The notes below the pieces were generated by a model. That model was not told the DNA's origin. It searched no databases and was given only the letters and a program-made list of their open reading frames with translations. A DNA stretch of 64,000 nucleotides, taken from the NCBI GenBank assembly GCA_963836425.1, contig CAWIJJ010000017.1, forward strand, positions 248,001 to 312,000, in the 5' to 3' direction. Positions 20,775 through 29,390 of the stretch are shown in pieces; the first letter of the stretch is position 1, and each line of letters starts with the position of its first letter. This DNA is from CAWIJJ01 sp963836425 (GTDB taxonomy: Bacteria > Acidobacteriota > Terriglobia > Bryobacterales > Bryobacteraceae). Both the position numbers and the translations under genes were made by a program.

Positions 20775-23700
20775 GTGAAGATCCAAATTCTGCCAGTACT
20801 GCTTGCACTGTGCGCCGCTGCCTTTGCGCAGGACTTCCGCGCCACGCTTACCGGTTCGGTAACCGACCCGAGCGGCGCCGCGATTCCGGGTGCGACGGTC
20901 AAAGCCACCAACATCGGAAACAACAGCGCGAAGGAAGTAAAGACAACCGTTGATGGAGTCTACACGATTCCATATCTGGACCCCGGGACCTATAACGTCG
21001 AAATTCTGGCCACCGGCTTTCAAGCCTTGAAGCGCGAGGGAATCGTCCTTCAGGTTGCTCAAAAAATGAACCTGCCGGTGCAGTTGTCCGTCGGACAATC
21101 GACGTCGGAGATCACCGTGCGCGGCCAGCAGGAAGTCATCGACACGGGCGACGCGAGCCGCGGCCTGGTGTTCGACTCCGTGAAAGTGGCGGAGTTTCCG
21201 CTGAATGGCCGTCAGACTTACATGCTCATGGCGTTGACCCCGGGCGTGATCTTCGGCCAGGAGACGTTCGGAGCCAGCGGCTTTTCCGGCACGCGCGGCT
21301 GGGACGTCAATAGCAGTTACAAAATCAACGGCGCCCGGCAGGGCGGCAACCTGTTCCTGCTGAATGGCGCGCCCATCAGCTCCGACGACGGCAGCTGGCG
21401 CATCGCTCCCAACGTGGACGCGGTGCAGGAATTCAAGGTAATGACCAACACCTACGACGCGGGCTTCGGCGATTTCCGCGGCGGCGCGGTCAATACCACC
21501 ATCAAGTCCGGTTCGAACGACTGGCACGGAAATCTCTACGAGTTTTTCCGCAACCGCGTCTTCGACTCAAACTCGTTTCAATCCAACCGCACCGGCCAGC
21601 CCAAGCTCTTCCACAATCAACACCAGTTTGGCGGCGTAGGCGGCGGCCCGATTCGCAAGGACAAGGATTTCATTTTCGTCAGCTTCGAAGGCTGGCAGGA
21701 ACTCGTTCCCTTCCCGATCAACGTGACCACTCCGCCGGTAGCGCTCCGCGACGGACAGCACTTCAGCGATTTCGGCATGCTGGTTTACGATCCGCTTACC
21801 ACCCATAACTGCACAACGGGTTCAGGTGCTGTCGATACCGAACCGTGCAGCGGCAGTTCCGGATCTACGTATTGGAGGAATCTGTTCCCCGGCAACGTGA
21901 TTCCCAAAAGCCGCATTAGCGCGGTCGGCGCGAAGATCCTGGGCTATTACCCGGCGGAGACGGTGGCCGGCCAACTCCTTCAGAATTACGTTTCGAGCAA
22001 CACGGGGCGGTATTACTACAACCAGCCGATGGCCCGTTTCGACCACGTTTTCGGCCTTAACGACAAGCTGTACGGCATGTTCACGTTCCAGGATGGATAC
22101 GAATACCGCGCCAACTTCCCGAAGCCGGCAGCGGCCCCGGGTAATGTGGACAACAAGCGCACGTTCACGAACGTGATCATCAACTACACCCGCGTGATGA
22201 ACGCGACCACCGTGTTCGACGTCCGCTCGTCCTACTATCGCTTTGTGCAGAAGACCCCGGGATACAACGATGAGGCCCTGCAACTCGGCGCTGCCAAGGA
22301 CTTCGGGATGACCAAAATGGTGAATCCGCCGGCTTCGCCTGGAGATATCGTTCCCGGTTTCACGGTTGGCGGCTACGGCCAGATTTTTGGCAACGGCTCG
22401 CCGCTCGGAACCTGGACCCCGGAAACCACCTGGAACTTCGCGCCCAGCTTCAACCTGGTTCGCGGCAAGCACAGCATCCGCACCGGCTTCGATTACAAGT
22501 ACCGCATCATCGCGGACGGCGCCACCGGCAATTCGGAAGGCAACTTCACCTTTGGGTCGGACTTGACCCGGCGGGCCACGGGCAGATCCCTCACCAACAC
22601 CGATCAGTTCAACGGAATTGCCACAGTGCTCCTGGGCATCCCGAACTCAGGCAGCATCTCCTACAACGATACCTTCTACCGCACGCGGCCTTCGTACGGA
22701 TTCTACGTGCAGGATGACTGGAAAGTAACACCCACCCTGACGCTGAACATGGGCCTTCGCTACGACATCTCGCTCGCCTACCTGGAGCGCTTCAACCGGC
22801 GCACCAGCGGTTTCGATACCAACGTCGTGCACCCGTTCAGCGGTGAAATCCTGGCCAACTGGAACAAAGAAAAAGCGGCCTACGATGCCAAGAATCCCAA
22901 GTACCCGTACCCAACTCCTCCTACGGCCATCTACGGCTCCTGGCTCTTTGCCGGTGTAAACGGGCAGCCCCGCCGCGCCGTGGACACTGACTACACCGCC
23001 ATCGCGCCGCGCCTCGGCATTGCCTGGCGTCTCGGCTCCAAGACCGTACTGCGCACCGGCGCGGGCGTATTCTATGAAAACCTGAACCGGAACCAGAGCA
23101 ATGTCGGCTTCAGCCAGAGCACCAGCTACACGGCCTCTCTCGATGGCGGCAAAACGCCCTCGGCCTGCATCAACAATGCCTGCGCAAGCGGTCCTCCCAG
23201 CGGTCCCTACTCGCTGGTGGATCCCTTCCCGAACGGCTATGCAGTTCCCGAAGGCGCCTCGGCCGGAGTCATGGCGGGCATCGGGAATAGCGTGACCTTC
23301 GTCAATCGCCATTACAAGATCCCGCGCACCTATCAGTATTCGTTCGGCTTCCAACGTGAATTGCCGAAGGGTATCGTCGCCGAAGTTTCTTTCTCCGGCA
23401 ACAAGCAGATCTTCGCTACCTACACGTTCAACCTGAACTTCCCCGAAGGCGCCTCCGGGCTGGCGTTGCAAAATGCCGCCATCGCGGACACGACCTTCTA
23501 CAGCACCACGCTCAACAATCCGATGTACGGTGTCCTGCCGGCCACTTCAAGCCGCGGCCAGAGCCCGACAATCTCCCGCTCCAGCCTGCTCCAGTTGTTC
23601 CCGATGTGGGGCGGCATGGGCAGCGATGGCATTCAGTCCGCCGGATACCGTTCCGATGCAGTGCAAACCAAGCTCGAAAAGCGCGCTTTCGGATCGGGCA

Positions 23701-24350
23701 GCGACAGCGCCGCCGGTACGCTGACGTGGATTCTCTCCTGGACCTTCGGCAAGGAATACGAGAAGAATCACCGCCTGGGCGCCGATTGGGATACGACCCA
23801 ACCGTTGTACTCCGAGATCAGCAACCAGGACAAGGCGCACAGCTTCAGCTTCAGTGGCGTTTGGGACATCCCCGTAGGAAAGGGCCGCCATTTCGCCACC
23901 GATTCGAGCGGTGTGGTGAACCATGTGATCGGCGGGTGGCGTGCCGACTGGATCCTGAGCTACGTTTCAGGCTATCCGCTCGGCTGGCCCAACCTGATCA
24001 ATTACTGCGGCGAGTGGCACGCCCAAGTGCAGGACGAGAATCACTGGTTCAATAACGACCCGAAGTGCTACGCGGACCAGCCCTCCAACACCCTGCGCAC
24101 CCTGCCGGACCGCTTCCCGGGAACCATCCGGGAGCATCAGCGTCCGCAGCTCAATGCCGCCATGGCGAAGGACTTTCAGATCACCGAACGGTGGCGCCTG
24201 AATTTCCGCGCCGAGGGCTTCAACGTGACCAATACGCCGATCCGAACCAACCCGAATACGACCCGGACGAGTGCGGATTTCGGCAAGCTCGGCTTCAGCC
24301 AGAAGAACTTCCCCAGGTTCTTCCAGTTGGCGGCCAAGCTGTATTTCTAA
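20775..24350 (+). CDS. TonB-dependent receptor, Oar-like, with carboxypeptidase-regulatory domain
   Basis: 1191-residue outer-membrane protein. GTG start with AAGGAG 7 bases upstream. Signal peptide to about residue 20 (ALCAAAFAQ), then a carboxypeptidase regulatory-like beta domain (about 22-110; ATLTGSVTDPSGAAIPGATV, YTIPYLDPGTYNVEI) and a plug domain (FPLNGRQTYMLMALTPGV, NGAPIS). A long barrel follows, with repeated aromatic strands such as YGFYVQDDWKVTPTLTLNMGLRYD. It ends in Phe (AAKLYF), as outer-membrane barrels do. This type is strongly expanded in Acidobacteria and is thought to import large glycans or other bulky substrates. No SusD-like partner is adjacent. A terminator follows. 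Confidence 0.9.
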   Translation: MKIQILPVLLALCAAAFAQDFRATLTGSVTDPSGAAIPGATVKATNIGNNSAKEVKTTVDGVYTIPYLDPGTYNVEILATGFQALKREGIVLQVAQKMNLPVQLSVGQSTSEITVRGQQEVIDTGDASRGLVFDSVKVAEFPLNGRQTYMLMALTPGVIFGQETFGASGFSGTRGWDVNSSYKINGARQGGNLFLLNGAPISSDDGSWRIAPNVDAVQEFKVMTNTYDAGFGDFRGGAVNTTIKSGSNDWHGNLYEFFRNRVFDSNSFQSNRTGQPKLFHNQHQFGGVGGGPIRKDKDFIFVSFEGWQELVPFPINVTTPPVALRDGQHFSDFGMLVYDPLTTHNCTTGSGAVDTEPCSGSSGSTYWRNLFPGNVIPKSRISAVGAKILGYYPAETVAGQLLQNYVSSNTGRYYYNQPMARFDHVFGLNDKLYGMFTFQDGYEYRANFPKPAAAPGNVDNKRTFTNVIINYTRVMNATTVFDVRSSYYRFVQKTPGYNDEALQLGAAKDFGMTKMVNPPASPGDIVPGFTVGGYGQIFGNGSPLGTWTPETTWNFAPSFNLVRGKHSIRTGFDYKYRIIADGATGNSEGNFTFGSDLTRRATGRSLTNTDQFNGIATVLLGIPNSGSISYNDTFYRTRPSYGFYVQDDWKVTPTLTLNMGLRYDISLAYLERFNRRTSGFDTNVVHPFSGEILANWNKEKAAYDAKNPKYPYPTPPTAIYGSWLFAGVNGQPRRAVDTDYTAIAPRLGIAWRLGSKTVLRTGAGVFYENLNRNQSNVGFSQSTSYTASLDGGKTPSACINNACASGPPSGPYSLVDPFPNGYAVPEGASAGVMAGIGNSVTFVNRHYKIPRTYQYSFGFQRELPKGIVAEVSFSGNKQIFATYTFNLNFPEGASGLALQNAAIADTTFYSTTLNNPMYGVLPATSSRGQSPTISRSSLLQLFPMWGGMGSDGIQSAGYRSDAVQTKLEKRAFGSGSDSAAGTLTWILSWTFGKEYEKNHRLGADWDTTQPLYSEISNQDKAHSFSFSGVWDIPVGKGRHFATDSSGVVNHVIGGWRADWILSYVSGYPLGWPNLINYCGEWHAQVQDENHWFNNDPKCYADQPSNTLRTLPDRFPGTIREHQRPQLNAAMAKDFQITERWRLNFRAEGFNVTNTPIRTNPNTTRTSADFGKLGFSQKNFPRFFQLAAKLYF

Positions 24351-24365
24351 CAGCAAGTGAACTCG

Positions 24366-24403
24366 AGAGCCCCCGGGAATGCCTCGGGGGCTCTTCGTTT
24401 TTT
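24366..24403 (+). terminator. Rho-independent terminator after the TonB receptor
   Basis: AGAGCCCCCG (24366-24375) pairs perfectly with CGGGGGCTCT (24385-24394), followed by TCG and a run of six T (24398-24403). It lies 16 bases after the receptor stop codon. Confidence 0.9.
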
Positions 24404-24433
24404 AGATCCCTCCGATCGCGCGACACTGTGAGT

Positions 24434-25219
24434 ATGGGCAAGCTCCTCGTCCTGCTCGTTGCAATCCCCGTGCTGGCGGCCGACCTGGACCCGGCTCTGC
24501 TCTCGGCTGCAAAGAAGGGGAGGACCGCCGAGATTCGGACTCTGCTCGCGCGGGGCGCCAACCTGGAGAGCCGGGACAAGCAGGGCCGCACACCCCTCAT
24601 GCTCGCCGCCGCCAACGGTCGCGAAGAGACGGTCCGGTTCCTTCTCGATCGGGGTTCCCAAGCGGATGCCCGCGACCGGCTGGGATGGACCGCCTGGGGG
24701 CTCGCTTACATTTCCGATGAGCCGGCCCGAGACAAAATCCTTCCGTTACTGCCCGCGGTACCGCCCGGCCGCATCGCCGTGCAAGCCACCTGGGCGCCCG
24801 AGAACCTCTACAGCTCCTGCTTCCTGACACCACCGCAACTGGTGGATCATGTGGCCGGCCTGCAGTTGGATGATGTGCTGCTGGTGGGACTGCGGGATGC
24901 GGCGGCACTATCCAAGCGGCGGCTGGTTGAGTTTACGGCCGGTGAGGGAGATGCCTTGTTGACGGCCCGAATCCGTCCAGGCGCGTCGTGTCTGGCTCAA
25001 CAGTCGGCCGATCAACTCAGCCTGGCCCTCGACGCCAAACTCAATAAAGGACAGGCCCTGCTGTTTGAGAAGACCCTGGGCGGCGGCCTGAAGGGCCTGC
25101 ATGTCCGGACCGTGCGGAGTCCCGCTCAATACCAGCCCCTCTACGCCGAGTGGACCGCGGCTCACGCCCGGCAAATCTACGAACTGGTGCTGGAAGCCTG
25201 GCTGCGGTCGGGCACCTGA
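24434..25219 (+). CDS. Secreted ankyrin-repeat protein
   Basis: 261 residues. The ATG at 24434 is chosen because it gives a signal peptide (MGKLLVLLVAIPVLAADL) right after the terminator; the frame stays open further upstream only by chance. Residues 20-95 hold two to three ankyrin repeats (LLSAAKKGRTAEIRTLLARGANLE, GRTPLMLAAANGREETVRFLLDRG, each read in parts). Residues 100-261 are an unrecognised globular domain with two Cys (SSCF, ASCL). Probably periplasmic. It precedes the carboxylesterase by 54 bp and may share its transcript. Confidence 0.7.
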   Translation: MGKLLVLLVAIPVLAADLDPALLSAAKKGRTAEIRTLLARGANLESRDKQGRTPLMLAAANGREETVRFLLDRGSQADARDRLGWTAWGLAYISDEPARDKILPLLPAVPPGRIAVQATWAPENLYSSCFLTPPQLVDHVAGLQLDDVLLVGLRDAAALSKRRLVEFTAGEGDALLTARIRPGASCLAQQSADQLSLALDAKLNKGQALLFEKTLGGGLKGLHVRTVRSPAQYQPLYAEWTAAHARQIYELVLEAWLRSGT

Positions 25220-25273
25220 CCCCCGAGCGGGGCCGATTTCGCGTGAATCCGACCGGTGGTACCATCCAACATT

Positions 25274-26902
25274 ATGAAGCTGGCCACACCGATTCTCTTC
25301 GCTATCGTCATCTCTGCCGCGGCGCAGCCCTCATTTGCTGCCGATCGTGTGAAGACCGCCAACGGCATCGTCGAGTCCACAGCCGCACCCACAGACGGCG
25401 TGCGCGCTTTCAAAGGCATCCCGTTCGGCCAGCCACCCGTGGGTGACCTTCGCTGGCGCGAGCCTCAGCCCGTCAAGAACTGGAGCGGAGTGCGAAACGC
25501 CGACCAGTTCGGGCCCCGTTGCATGCAGCGGACCTCTCCGGGCTCGGACTACTGGTTTCGCAGCAACGGCATGAGTGAAGACTGCCTTTACCTGAACGTC
25601 TGGACGGCCGCCAAATCGGATCGGGAGAAGCTTCCCGTCCTGGTGTACATCTTCGGCGGCGGCTTCCAGAACGGTGACGGCTCGGAGCCCCGCTATGACG
25701 GCGAAAGCATGGCCCGCAAAGGCATGGTGGCGGTTTCCGTCAACTACCGGACTAACATCTTCGGCTTCTTCGTTCATCCGGAGCTCACCAAGGAGTCGCC
25801 CCATCACGCCGCGGGTAACTACGGCCTGCTCGACCAGGTTGCCGCTCTCCGGTGGGTACAGAAGAACATCGCGGCTTTCGGAGGCGACCCTAAGCGCGTC
25901 ACCATTGCCGGCGAGTCGGCCGGTTCGATCTCGGTCAGCGCGCTGATGGCCTCCCCGCTCTCCCGGGGCCTGATAGCCGGTGCGATCGGCGAAAGTGGCG
26001 CGATGATCTCGAGCCTTCCGCCGCAACCCCTTTCAGAAGGGGAGCAAACCGGCGTCAAATTCGGCACGGCGGCCGGCGCGAACACCTTGGCTGCGCTGCG
26101 CGCCATGACCGCCGAGCAAATTCAGGAAGCCCTCGGCAAGGCCCAGGGGCTTCGCTTCAGCAGCGCCCTGGACGGCTATTTCCTGCCCAAAACCCTCACC
26201 GAAATCTTCGAGGCCGGGGAGCAGGCCAAGGTTCCCCTGCTGGCCGGCTCGAACACCCAGGAGCAGGCGCCGCGTTCCGTCCTCGGCAATGGCGAACCCA
26301 CTCCGGAAACGCTGGCCGCCGCGATCAAGAGGTTCTATGGCGACAAAGCGGATGACATTCTGAAAGCCTACGCGGCCACCAATACCGATGAGGTCTACGA
26401 GGCCGCCGCGCACCTCGCCAGCGCCCGCTTCATCTCGCATAGCACGTGGAAGTGGACCGAACTCCAGATGAAAACTGGAGGGAAGCCCGTGTACCGCTAC
26501 CTCTACGCCCGGCCCCGCCCGGCGTACCTCGGAATGCCGGGTCAGCCCGCCCCCGCCGGGCCGGGTAGAGGTGCCAGCGCCGCCGGACGGGGACCCCAGC
26601 AACCCGCGGGACCGCGCGGCGCGTCCCATTCCGCCGAGATCCAGTACGCCATGGGCAACCTCGATTTGGACAAACGTTACTCCTGGGAACCCGCCGACTA
26701 TGCGGTCTCCAAAGTAATGCAGGCCTATTTTGTGAACTTCATCAAGACAGGCAACCCGAATGCTCCCGGCCTCCCGGAGTGGCCCGCCTATCGCGCCGAT
26801 AGCAACTACCAGCGCATGCGGATCGACGCAGAAACTCACGCTGAACCCGAAGCGCACCGCGACCGCTATCTGGCGCTGGACGCTGCGGCCGCAAGGCCAT
26901 AG
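25274..26902 (+). CDS. Type B carboxylesterase (secreted)
   Basis: 542 residues from ATG 25274, which begins a good signal peptide (LATPILFAIVISAAAQPSFA); an ATG at 25256 in frame is the alternative. Alpha/beta-hydrolase of the carboxylesterase/para-nitrobenzyl-esterase group: RAFKGIPFG..PVGDLRW, EDCLYLNVW, oxyanion-hole GGGFQNG, nucleophile S215 in GESAGS, and the catalytic His probably in SHSAEIQYAMGN near the C-terminus. A Gly/Pro/Ala-rich insertion (GQPAPAGPGRG..GRGPQQPAG) precedes that His and is not part of the fold. It should hydrolyse ester bonds in the periplasm; substrate unknown. Confidence 0.88.
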   Translation: MKLATPILFAIVISAAAQPSFAADRVKTANGIVESTAAPTDGVRAFKGIPFGQPPVGDLRWREPQPVKNWSGVRNADQFGPRCMQRTSPGSDYWFRSNGMSEDCLYLNVWTAAKSDREKLPVLVYIFGGGFQNGDGSEPRYDGESMARKGMVAVSVNYRTNIFGFFVHPELTKESPHHAAGNYGLLDQVAALRWVQKNIAAFGGDPKRVTIAGESAGSISVSALMASPLSRGLIAGAIGESGAMISSLPPQPLSEGEQTGVKFGTAAGANTLAALRAMTAEQIQEALGKAQGLRFSSALDGYFLPKTLTEIFEAGEQAKVPLLAGSNTQEQAPRSVLGNGEPTPETLAAAIKRFYGDKADDILKAYAATNTDEVYEAAAHLASARFISHSTWKWTELQMKTGGKPVYRYLYARPRPAYLGMPGQPAPAGPGRGASAAGRGPQQPAGPRGASHSAEIQYAMGNLDLDKRYSWEPADYAVSKVMQAYFVNFIKTGNPNAPGLPEWPAYRADSNYQRMRIDAETHAEPEAHRDRYLALDAAAARP

Positions 26903-27134
26903 TGAGCCGCGACTGAAACAAGCGGTCTGCCGTGGACCCGCATCTTCGCGCGCCCACATCAGCGCTTGGACCTGAATCGTTTTGGGCCATTCCGCTTGCC
27001 TCGCGTACGCGCGCACGCGGTCTACCAGGCACCTTTTGTCCTCCGTTGGGGAGACGAACCCTCGCGCCGGCTGGTGTGATGTGAGTCCGCGCTGGCCGGC
27101 CGGCAGTGCGGTAACCCGGGAATCGGAGCGAGTC

Positions 27135-27473
27135 GTGGCGATGTCCAGTTTGCCCTCGAACGAATACGTCGAAATCCGTGAAGGGCGCCACTACTACGTG
27201 CCCGGCACCCGGATCGGCCTTCACGTAGTCATTCACGCCTTCCGCCGGGGTGAGACACCGGAAGCAATTCTTCAGTCATATCCTTCCATTGGCTCGCTGG
27301 CAAAGGTGTACGGGGCTATCGCTTTCATTCTGGACCACCCGCAAGCCATTGAATCCTACCTCGAGGAACAAGAGGCGCTCTGGAAGAAGTTTCAAGAGGA
27401 GCATCCGATTCCGGAGGACATGCTCGAGCGTCTGCGTCGCACACAAGAAGAACTCACCCGGCGATCCGCGTGA
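27135..27473 (+). CDS. DUF433 antitoxin-like protein
   Basis: 112 residues from GTG 27135 (GGAG 7 bases upstream) or 110 from ATG 27141. The conserved DUF433 core is clear: YYVPGTRIGLHVVIHAFRRGETPEAI, read in parts, then SYPSIGSLAKVYGAIAFILDH. This helix-turn-helix-like family usually pairs with a DUF5615 PIN-like toxin (VapB45/VapC45 type). The stop codon is immediately followed by remnants of exactly such a toxin, so the pair was once a toxin-antitoxin module. Confidence 0.8.
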   Translation: MAMSSLPSNEYVEIREGRHYYVPGTRIGLHVVIHAFRRGETPEAILQSYPSIGSLAKVYGAIAFILDHPQAIESYLEEQEALWKKFQEEHPIPEDMLERLRRTQEELTRRSA

Positions 27474-27757
27474 CGATTGGCGCCCTGCGCAGGGGTTCAT
27501 AGCCGACGCGACACCAGATCGCGATGTCCTTCAGTTCGCGGCAGACGACGGAAGAGTGCTGGTAACCGGAGACATCAGCACCATACCGCGCCACTTCGCA
27601 ACCTTCATTGGGACGCGAATGTCACCCCGGAGTGATTCTGCTTCCGTCAGAAACAGACATCGGTGAAGCGATCGAGAGACTGCTCCTGATTTGGCTATCG
27701 TGGATTGCGGAGGACATCGAAGACCAGATCTGGTGGCTGTCGGCGTCGCGTCGTTAG
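27470..27757 (+). pseudogene. Degraded DUF5615 (VapC45-like PIN) toxin gene
   Basis: Two reading frames together resemble a DUF5615 toxin. One gives RDVLQFAADDGRVLVTGD and ISTIPRHFATFIG, with the acidic residue after the VLVT strand. After a shift near 27616 another gives HPGVILLPSETDIGEAIERL and WLSWIAEDIEDQIWWL, stopping at 27757. The N-terminal strand with the first catalytic Asp is missing, and a GTG overlapping the antitoxin stop hits a stop after ten codons. So the toxin carries an N-terminal deletion and a frameshift and should be inactive. Confidence 0.65.
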
Positions 27758-27935
27758 CCCGCTAGCTCGGAGCATCTCGCGCGCGGACCATTCTTGTGTA
27801 TCGACCGTCGCCCCGATGGCGCAACATGGTCTAAGATCCGATGGGGAGGTGACGGTTTGAAGAACCACCTGGTGATCAGCTACTTGCCAAATACGGGCCA
27901 CGATTCGCCAAGAATGACTACGACGCCCTGGCAAT

Positions 27936-28205
27936 GTGGCATCATGGCCCGTGAAAGCGATGCCCCATGCACTCGACAAGCGCGTCCTTCGGATAACCCT
28001 GAATCTGGCAGAGCTGCTCGATGTGGAAGCGCAAGCCCGTGCGGCCGGCCAGAGCGTGAACAACTACGTCCGGACCGGACTCGGATTGCAGGAGAGAAAT
28101 GTGGGCAAGCGGACCGCGGAAGAGCGTGATCGCGAGGAAGAAGATGCCATGGAGCGGCTCCGGCGGCTCGGCATCGACCCGCAGATCTACTTGCCGGACT
28201 ACTGA
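27936..28205 (+). CDS. Small ribbon-helix-helix-like protein
   Basis: Up to 89 residues; possible starts are GTG 27936, GTG 27951 or ATG 27960, none with a strong ribosome site. The segment LDKRVLRITLNLAELLDVEA followed by ARAAGQSVNNYVRTGLGL has the strand-helix-turn-helix spacing of RHH (CopG/Arc-like) DNA-binding antitoxins. The C-terminal tail is charged (EERDREEEDAMERLRRLG) and ends IDPQIYLPDY. No toxin partner follows; the next gene is a secreted protein 192 bp away. Function inferred weakly. Confidence 0.5.
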   Translation: MASWPVKAMPHALDKRVLRITLNLAELLDVEAQARAAGQSVNNYVRTGLGLQERNVGKRTAEERDREEEDAMERLRRLGIDPQIYLPDY

Positions 28206-28235
28206 GGCGGAGGTGGGCAGGAGCGCACCGAATCC

Positions 28236-28274
28236 TTGCCCTACGTCGTTGCCCTATGTCGTTGCCCTTGTGCG
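28236..28274 (+). repeat. Three tandem 13-bp repeats
   Basis: TTGCCCTACGTCG, TTGCCCTATGTCG and TTGCCCTTGTGCG stand head to tail. The third copy contains the -35-like box of the promoter described next. The phased copies could be activator sites, or a chance low-complexity expansion. Confidence 0.5.
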
Positions 28275-28296
28275 CGCGTCATCTGACAGTTATACT
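28268..28296 (+). promoter_or_regulatory. Sigma70-like promoter for the secreted-protein run
   Basis: -35-like TTGTGC (28268-28273), 17-base spacer, -10 TATACT (28291-28296). Transcription would begin near 28303, at the 5' end of the structured leader. The -35 is a poor match and the -10 is good. Confidence 0.45.
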
Positions 28297-28310
28297 CGGC
28301 CCTGAGCGCT

Positions 28311-28397
28311 AAGACCTCCGAGATGTAACGGCCCGGACCCGCTGGGTCTGGGACCCAAAGCCGCAAATCGGTAGGGTGCTCCACGGAGATAAGGATC
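28311..28397 (+). promoter_or_regulatory. Structured 5' leader, riboswitch-like, sequestering the Shine-Dalgarno
   Basis: Three stems can be drawn by hand. P1 is CTCCG (28316-28320) with CGGAG (28384-28388). P2 is CCCGGACCC (28332-28340) with GGGTCTGGG (28344-28352), nine pairs with one G-U and a 3-base loop. P3 is ACCC (28353-28356) with GGGT (28374-28377), capped by CCG/CGG. This makes a three-way junction. The 3' strand of P1 holds GGAG, 9 bases before the ATG at 28398, so P1 would hide the ribosome site. GGGACCCAAAGCC (28350-28362) differs by one base from a conserved stretch of the GEMM-I (cyclic di-GMP) riboswitch, but the other half of that consensus was not found. Confidence 0.4.
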
Positions 28398-29213
28398 ATG
28401 AGAGTCCAGCGGGTTCTGCTATCGTGCGCCGCGGTGATGGTCGCCCAAGCTCTGGCTCAGGCGCAGCGTGCCGGCACTGTCGAGATGGAGATCAAGAAGC
28501 CGAGCCCCCTCGCTCCAGCCATCGCCAATGGCAAGTTGGTCGCTAAGCAGGTAGAGGGAGCGAAGGGTGTCCAGTTTCTCGAAGTTCACAATTCCGGTAG
28601 TTTGCCTGTCACTGCGTATGCGATCCGCTTCGTGGCACCGGTCCCACCGTCTGTGCTGTTGGTTGCCGGAGCGGTTTCAGTTAAGGTGGCGGGACAGTTC
28701 ACCGGCATCATGTATCCGCCAGTAGGAGCGATTTTGGCACCCGAAGGACTCCAGGTGGACTGCCTCGATCAGGTACCTCTAGAAAGGGAGATCCCGCCTG
28801 GCGGGAGTCAGAGAATATTGCAGTTCACGAGCCCGCCCCAAAATGCTCCGCAATTCGAGACATTTGCGATTCTGTACGGAACAGATGCTTCTGAAGGCGA
28901 TGCTAAGGCTATCGAACAGACAATCGGTTCGCGATGCCGAAGGCTAAGAGCCATTCCATCCGTCAGGCAGTTTCTTGAAGGCGGCGCGTTGGCCAAAATC
29001 GACGCAAAGTCCTTGGACAAGAAATTCCACGACTTCGAAGCGAGCCAACGGCGAAGTGGCTCAGACATGGACCTCCGTGGTGTTCTTCAGGGTGTTCGTA
29101 GAACGATTAGCACGCTTCCCAAAAAAGCGACGCCCAACGATGCACAGGGAGCCGTCAAGACGTTTCTTGATGGATTGGAAACAGCGCTAAAAGAAAGCAA
29201 GCCACAACAGTAA
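28398..29213 (+). CDS. Unrecognised secreted protein
   Basis: 271 residues with a signal peptide (LLSCAAVMVAQALAQA, cleavage near 22). Residues 40-165 look like a beta-sandwich (FLEVHNSGSLPVTAYAIRF is reminiscent of Ig-like or 'intramolecular' accessory domains; CLDQVPLEREIPPGGSQ). Residues 175-271 are helical and charged (FHDFEASQRRSGSDMDLRG, LPKKATPNDAQGAVKTFLDG). Two Cys are in the mature part. No family is recognised. It is the first gene of a same-strand run, directly behind the structured leader, and its codons are less GC-rich than those of the flanking core genes. Confidence 0.7.
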   Translation: MRVQRVLLSCAAVMVAQALAQAQRAGTVEMEIKKPSPLAPAIANGKLVAKQVEGAKGVQFLEVHNSGSLPVTAYAIRFVAPVPPSVLLVAGAVSVKVAGQFTGIMYPPVGAILAPEGLQVDCLDQVPLEREIPPGGSQRILQFTSPPQNAPQFETFAILYGTDASEGDAKAIEQTIGSRCRRLRAIPSVRQFLEGGALAKIDAKSLDKKFHDFEASQRRSGSDMDLRGVLQGVRRTISTLPKKATPNDAQGAVKTFLDGLETALKESKPQQ

Positions 29214-29330
29214 TCACAGGCTTTCCTTGTCCTCTCAGAACGCGAAGTGCTCGCATTCTCCTGGGTATTCGTAGACCCCTTGGTGGCTCCGGATCTGTTG
29301 GTCGGATCCGAATGATCCGCCTGAGCCATG

Positions 29331-29339
29331 TGCTATAAT
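29331..29339 (+). promoter_or_regulatory. Extended -10 promoter
   Basis: TGCTATAAT gives a perfect TATAAT (29334-29339) with the extended TGn motif, 52 bases before the next start codon. No good -35 was found, as is common for extended -10 promoters. An inverted repeat of CGGATC/GATCCG (29290-29308) lies just upstream. Confidence 0.6.
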
Positions 29340-29390
29340 GCGCCCGGTTTGTGCTTGGATCGGGCAGTGCACAATGCAGAGGAGAACACG

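Noticed and set aside
28236..28274. Possible CRISPR or iteron origin
   Set aside because: Only three 13-bp copies with no spacers and no replication gene nearby.
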